Shown: positions 6,494-8,714 of the stretch, one piece after another
Layout: every line of letters begins with the position of its first letter
Position numbering within the stretch: the stretch's first letter is position 1
NCBI GenBank assembly: GCA_947054185.1
Contig: CAMRVW010000092.1
Coordinates: 1-8,714 of the forward strand
Source: an uncultured Rikenellaceae bacterium
Lineage (GTDB): Bacteria > Bacteroidota > Bacteroidia > Bacteroidales > Rikenellaceae
Direction of reading: 5' to 3'
DNA: 8,714 nucleotides
Translations under genes and position numbers: made by a program
The notes under the pieces: model-generated
Told to the model about the DNA's origin: nothing
The model's input: only the letters and a program-made list of their open reading frames with translations
Databases searched by the model: none

Positions 6494-7756
6494 ATGAAAG
6501 TCGATGTTGTTCTCGGGCTCCAGTGGGGAGACGAAGGTAAAGGTAAGGTTGTCGATGTGCTTACACCAAGCTATGGTGTCATTGCCCGTTTTCAAGGCGG
6601 ACCCAATGCAGGGCACTCCCTTAAGTTCAACGACAAAAAATATGTCCTTCACACCATTCCCTCCGGCATATTTCGCGCCGGCGCCGTCAATGTCATAGGT
6701 AATGGCGTTGTGATGGACCCGGTGATATTTGCCGAAGAGGTAAACGAATTGGAGAAACAGGGCGAGGATGTCAACGGCCGAATAAGAATATCAAAGAAAA
6801 CTCACCTTATAATGCCCACGCACCGTATGCTCGACGCAGCTTCAGAGCAGGCAAAGGGCAAGACCAAGATAGGTTCGACACTCAAGGGCATAGGTCCCAC
6901 ATATATGGATAAGACCGGTCGCAACGGTCTGCGTGTGGGCGATATATTGTCGCCGGACTTCCGCAATCGTTACGACGCCCTCAAGGCAAAGCACGAGGAT
7001 ATGTTGAAGAACTTCAACTTCACTTACGACATTGCCGAGTATGAGAAGCAGTGGTTTGAGGCTCTCGAGGTCGTCAAACGTTTCGATATCATAGACAGCG
7101 AATATGAGATGGACGCATACCTCAACCGCGGCAAGGGCATTCTTGCCGAAGGGGCGCAGGGAACCATGCTCGACATCGATTTCGGCACCTATCCGTTCGT
7201 GACATCATCGACAACCACAACCGCCGGTGTATGCACCGGTCTGGGTGTGGCTCCCAGTCGCATAGGTCGCATATACGGCATTTTCAAGGCTTATTGCACA
7301 CGCGTGGGAAGCGGTCCTTTCCCCACCGAGCTTTTCAATGAAGAGGGCGACACCCTTTGTGAAGTCGGCCGGGAAGTGGGCGCCACGACAGGACGCCGTC
7401 GCCGTTGCGGATGGCTCGATCTTGTGGCACTGAAATATGCGGTCATGATAAACGGCGTCAACTCGCTCATCATGATGAAAGCAGACGTGCTCAACGGTTT
7501 CGACACCATAAAGGTCGCAACCTCGTATATTATAGACGGTAAAGAGACCGACCGTTATCCTTTTGACTCAATGGCTCAGATAAAGCCCGTGTACACAGAG
7601 TTTGAAGGATGGAACTGCGACATAAGCAACGCCCGCTCTTTCGATGAGTTGCCCAAGCAGTTGAGAGATTACATCTCTTTCATAGAGAAAGAGCTTCAGG
7701 TGCCCATCAAGATAATTTCAGTCGGACCCGACAGAAGCGAAACGATACTGCGGTAA
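6494..7756 (+). CDS. purA: Adenylosuccinate synthetase (PurA)
   Basis: Cytoplasmic enzyme joining IMP and aspartate with GTP hydrolysis to give adenylosuccinate, the first committed step to AMP. The 420-residue product is of normal length and complete. Visible motifs: the phosphate loop GDEGKGK (12-18) with catalytic Asp13; GPNAGH (36-41) with catalytic His41; STLKGIGP (128-135); Arg143 in TGRNGLR, which contacts IMP from the other subunit; AEGAQGTMLDIDFGTYPF (218-235); ATTGRRRRCGWLD (297-309), the aspartate/IMP loop; and GPDRSETI near the end (411-418), by the GTP base site. Residues 13, 41 and 143 fall on the same numbers as in the E. coli enzyme, supporting the start. No Shine-Dalgarno precedes the ATG. 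The gene has its own promoter candidate and is followed after 26 bp by repeat copy R. Confidence 0.98.
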   Translation: MKVDVVLGLQWGDEGKGKVVDVLTPSYGVIARFQGGPNAGHSLKFNDKKYVLHTIPSGIFRAGAVNVIGNGVVMDPVIFAEEVNELEKQGEDVNGRIRISKKTHLIMPTHRMLDAASEQAKGKTKIGSTLKGIGPTYMDKTGRNGLRVGDILSPDFRNRYDALKAKHEDMLKNFNFTYDIAEYEKQWFEALEVVKRFDIIDSEYEMDAYLNRGKGILAEGAQGTMLDIDFGTYPFVTSSTTTTAGVCTGLGVAPSRIGRIYGIFKAYCTRVGSGPFPTELFNEEGDTLCEVGREVGATTGRRRRCGWLDLVALKYAVMINGVNSLIMMKADVLNGFDTIKVATSYIIDGKETDRYPFDSMAQIKPVYTEFEGWNCDISNARSFDELPKQLRDYISFIEKELQVPIKIISVGPDRSETILR

Positions 7757-7847
7757 CGGACAGCTAATGGCCGGGGGTTGTGGGGACAGCAGTTAATGGT
7801 TTGCCGGTACTGCCTCCTTTAATGGTTTGCTGAAACTGCCGTTTTGT

Positions 7848-7899
7848 TTTGCGGGAACTGCCTCCGGCGGCCCTTCCGGGGGAGGGGTCACGGACCCCG
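7848..7899 (+). repeat. 52-bp GC-rich core identical to 210-261
   Basis: Exact inverted match of the core in copy L. It holds CCTCC/GGAGG (7861-7865 with 7881-7885) and GGGGT/ACCCC (7884-7888 with 7894-7898), the latter followed by GTTTTG, which is weakly terminator-like for the purA transcript. It starts 92 bp past the purA stop. Confidence 0.85.
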
Positions 7900-7933
7900 T
7901 TTTGAGATATTGAGGAACAACTAAGGAATAAGT

Positions 7934-7994
7934 ACGAAAATATGATATAAAGGTGTTTCGACTTGGGTCTTACACCTTTATATCATATTTTCGT
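7934..7994. other. Long perfect AT-rich stem-loop in copy R
   Basis: Arms 7934-7956 and 7972-7994 are exact reverse complements over 23 bp with a 15-nt loop, inside which GAC/GTC can pair around TTGG. The arms begin ACGAAAAT and end AAAGGTGT, differing from the copy L stem (ACGTGAAT ... AAAGATT) at several positions and in length, yet pairing stays perfect. Confidence 0.9.
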
Positions 7995-8110
7995 TTTCGG
8001 CCCCGGGGCTTTGTGCCTGAATAATGTCAAAACATGGGCCATGACCACTCGCGGAAAGGGTGCGGAAGACAGGGCGGCAGACAATAAGCAGAAGAGTTGC
8101 GGCAAAGCAT

Positions 8111-8260
8111 AACGGGAGCCAGACCAACATTTGCCCCTTTAGTTCCGACAGGGCTGTCTGAGAGAACCGAATACTGCAGAGCATTCCAAAACCTCTCCGC
8201 CCGTCTAACCACTTCATACAGCCAAGCCCTTCTGCCTTAGTCCACCTTAACCCGGCAGGC
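8111..8260. other. Gene-free spacer between the two repeat families
   Basis: I see no gene, RNA or promoter that I can support here. Short open frames on the minus strand run into repeat copy R and look like chance. Around 8131-8146 a segment (CCCCTTTAGTTCC) resembles part of copy L (179-194) in the same orientation as L, perhaps a decayed repeat fragment. Confidence 0.4.
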
Positions 8261-8391
8261 GCGGTCTGAGTGCAACGAACCCCGCACACTCTTCTTTATG
8301 AACGGGACGAGGCCACGAGTCCCGAGCGGCCCGGAGCCTCCGCCCCACGGAGGGCCGCACTCCGCACAGCAATATATACCGCAGTGAATTA
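8261..8391. repeat. Second repeat family, copy A
   Basis: Direct, diverged copy of 8515-8683. Shared blocks in order: GCGGTCTGAGTG, AACGAA, CCGCACACT, a TTATG block, a hairpin, AGCGGCCCGGAGCCTCC, ACGGAGGGCCGC, ACTCCGCACAGC, AATATATA and GCAGTGAATTA. Three potential pairings are kept: GCGG/CCGC at the start, CGGGAC/GTCCCG (8303-8308 with 8319-8324) and GCGGCCC/GGGCCGC (8326-8332 with 8352-8358). No reading frame is shared. The strand is undetermined. Confidence 0.75.
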
Positions 8392-8514
8392 ATCCCACTC
8401 GCACCGCCAATCACCTTCTGCTTTGCCCTCCGCAGGCTCCGCGCCGCTCTCCGTCACGCCAAAATCTCATTCCCCACTCTCCCGACATCGAATCCGCACC
8501 CCATGAGGCCGACC

Positions 8515-8683
8515 GCGGTCTGAGTGAAACGAAAACCGCACACTGTTCCTTATGCCCGGCATTACGAAGTATGCCGTAAGCCTATTCCTTGTTCCCGGGC
8601 TGAGGCACGATAGCCCGAGCGGCCCGGAGCCTCCCCAAACGGAGGGCCGCACTCCGCACAGCAATATATAGGGCAGTGAATTA
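8515..8683. repeat. Second repeat family, copy B
   Basis: Direct copy of 8261-8391, about 254 bp downstream. It has the same blocks plus an extra segment at about 8555-8590 holding a CGGCAT/ATGCCG palindrome that copy A lacks. The central hairpin is CGGGCT/AGCCCG (8596-8601 with 8612-8617) around a 10-base loop starting GAGGC, as in copy A; GCGGCCC/GGGCCGC (8619-8625 with 8644-8650) follows. Between the copies (8392-8514) I see nothing supportable. The sequence after copy B (GGCGGCAATCA) resembles that after copy A (ACCGCCAATCA), so the repeat unit may be longer. Confidence 0.75.
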
Positions 8684-8714
8684 GGGGCGGCAATCAAGCA
8701 CATGACTTTCACGC

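Larger units (their letters stand above)
7783..8110 (+). repeat. Palindromic repeat element, copy R (3' side of purA)
   Basis: Inverted homologue of 1-308. Order from purA outward: three TTTGC...ACTGCC units with ACTGCC at 7809, 7835 and 7857 (spacing 26 and 22); a 52-bp core (7848-7899) identical to copy L; TGAGGAACAACTAAGG; the perfect stem-loop 7934-7994; then GTCAAAACA, CCATGACC and TTGCGGCAAA, matching copy L to its window edge. The inverted arms 7884-7908 and 8024-8046 sit at nearly equal distance from the hairpin centre (7964), so this copy is also an imperfect palindrome. An inverted unit (TTTGCCGCAACT on the minus strand, about 8096-8107) closes the right end. The exact ends are uncertain. 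Orientation relative to purA is the same as copy L relative to uvrA. Confidence 0.8.

Noticed and set aside
311..7756. Composite transposon formed by the two inverted elements
   Set aside because: The enclosed genes are ordinary housekeeping genes and no transposase is visible; independent insertion at gene ends is simpler.
7978..8289. 103-codon minus-strand open frame at the right of purA
   Set aside because: It runs through the stem and repeat copy R; the same frame is broken in copy L, and frames shift between the copies, so it is not under coding selection.
8467..8712. 81-codon minus-strand open frame
   Set aside because: It overlaps repeat copy B; copy A has no matching frame, so it looks like chance.

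Overview
The window looks like chromosomal DNA from a member of the Bacteroidales, of moderate to high GC content. Three things point there. The best promoter candidates have the Bacteroidetes form (TTG, 19-20 bp, then TAnnTTTG or a one-base variant). None of the five gene starts has a well-placed Shine-Dalgarno sequence. The protein sequences also read like Bacteroidales versions of their families. I suspect Muribaculaceae or a related gut family, but the sequence alone does not settle this.

Layout. Positions 1-308 hold a non-coding palindromic repeat element (copy L). On the minus strand, reading leftwards from about 5110, are an omega-amidase/nitrilase-family gene (4267-5052), a lytic transglycosylase lipoprotein (3332-4261) and uvrA (311-3127). 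A 401-bp divergent intergenic region (5053-5453) carries a good promoter for the leftward genes and a candidate promoter for the rightward gene. On the plus strand are a CvfB/YitL-type S1 RNA-binding protein (5454-6284) and purA (6494-7756), which has its own candidate promoter. Positions 7783-8110 hold the second, inverted copy of the palindromic element (copy R). From 8111 to the end I see no convincing gene, but there are two direct copies of a second structured repeat (8261-8391 and 8515-8683).

The five genes are housekeeping: nucleotide excision repair, peptidoglycan turnover, amidase metabolite repair, RNA binding and AMP synthesis. Only the amidase and transglycosylase genes look tightly linked (5 bp apart).

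The novelty lies in the non-coding DNA. Copies L and R lie just past the stop codons of uvrA and purA, in the same orientation relative to each gene. They share a 52-bp identical GC-rich core. Each is built as a roughly 300-bp imperfect palindrome around a perfect 22- or 23-bp AT-rich stem. The stem sequence differs between the copies, yet both stems pair perfectly, so each change on one arm is matched on the other. The second repeat family at the right end also has a hairpin conserved by matched base changes. These are the best candidates here for undescribed structured repeats, either mobile palindromes or 3'-end RNA structures.
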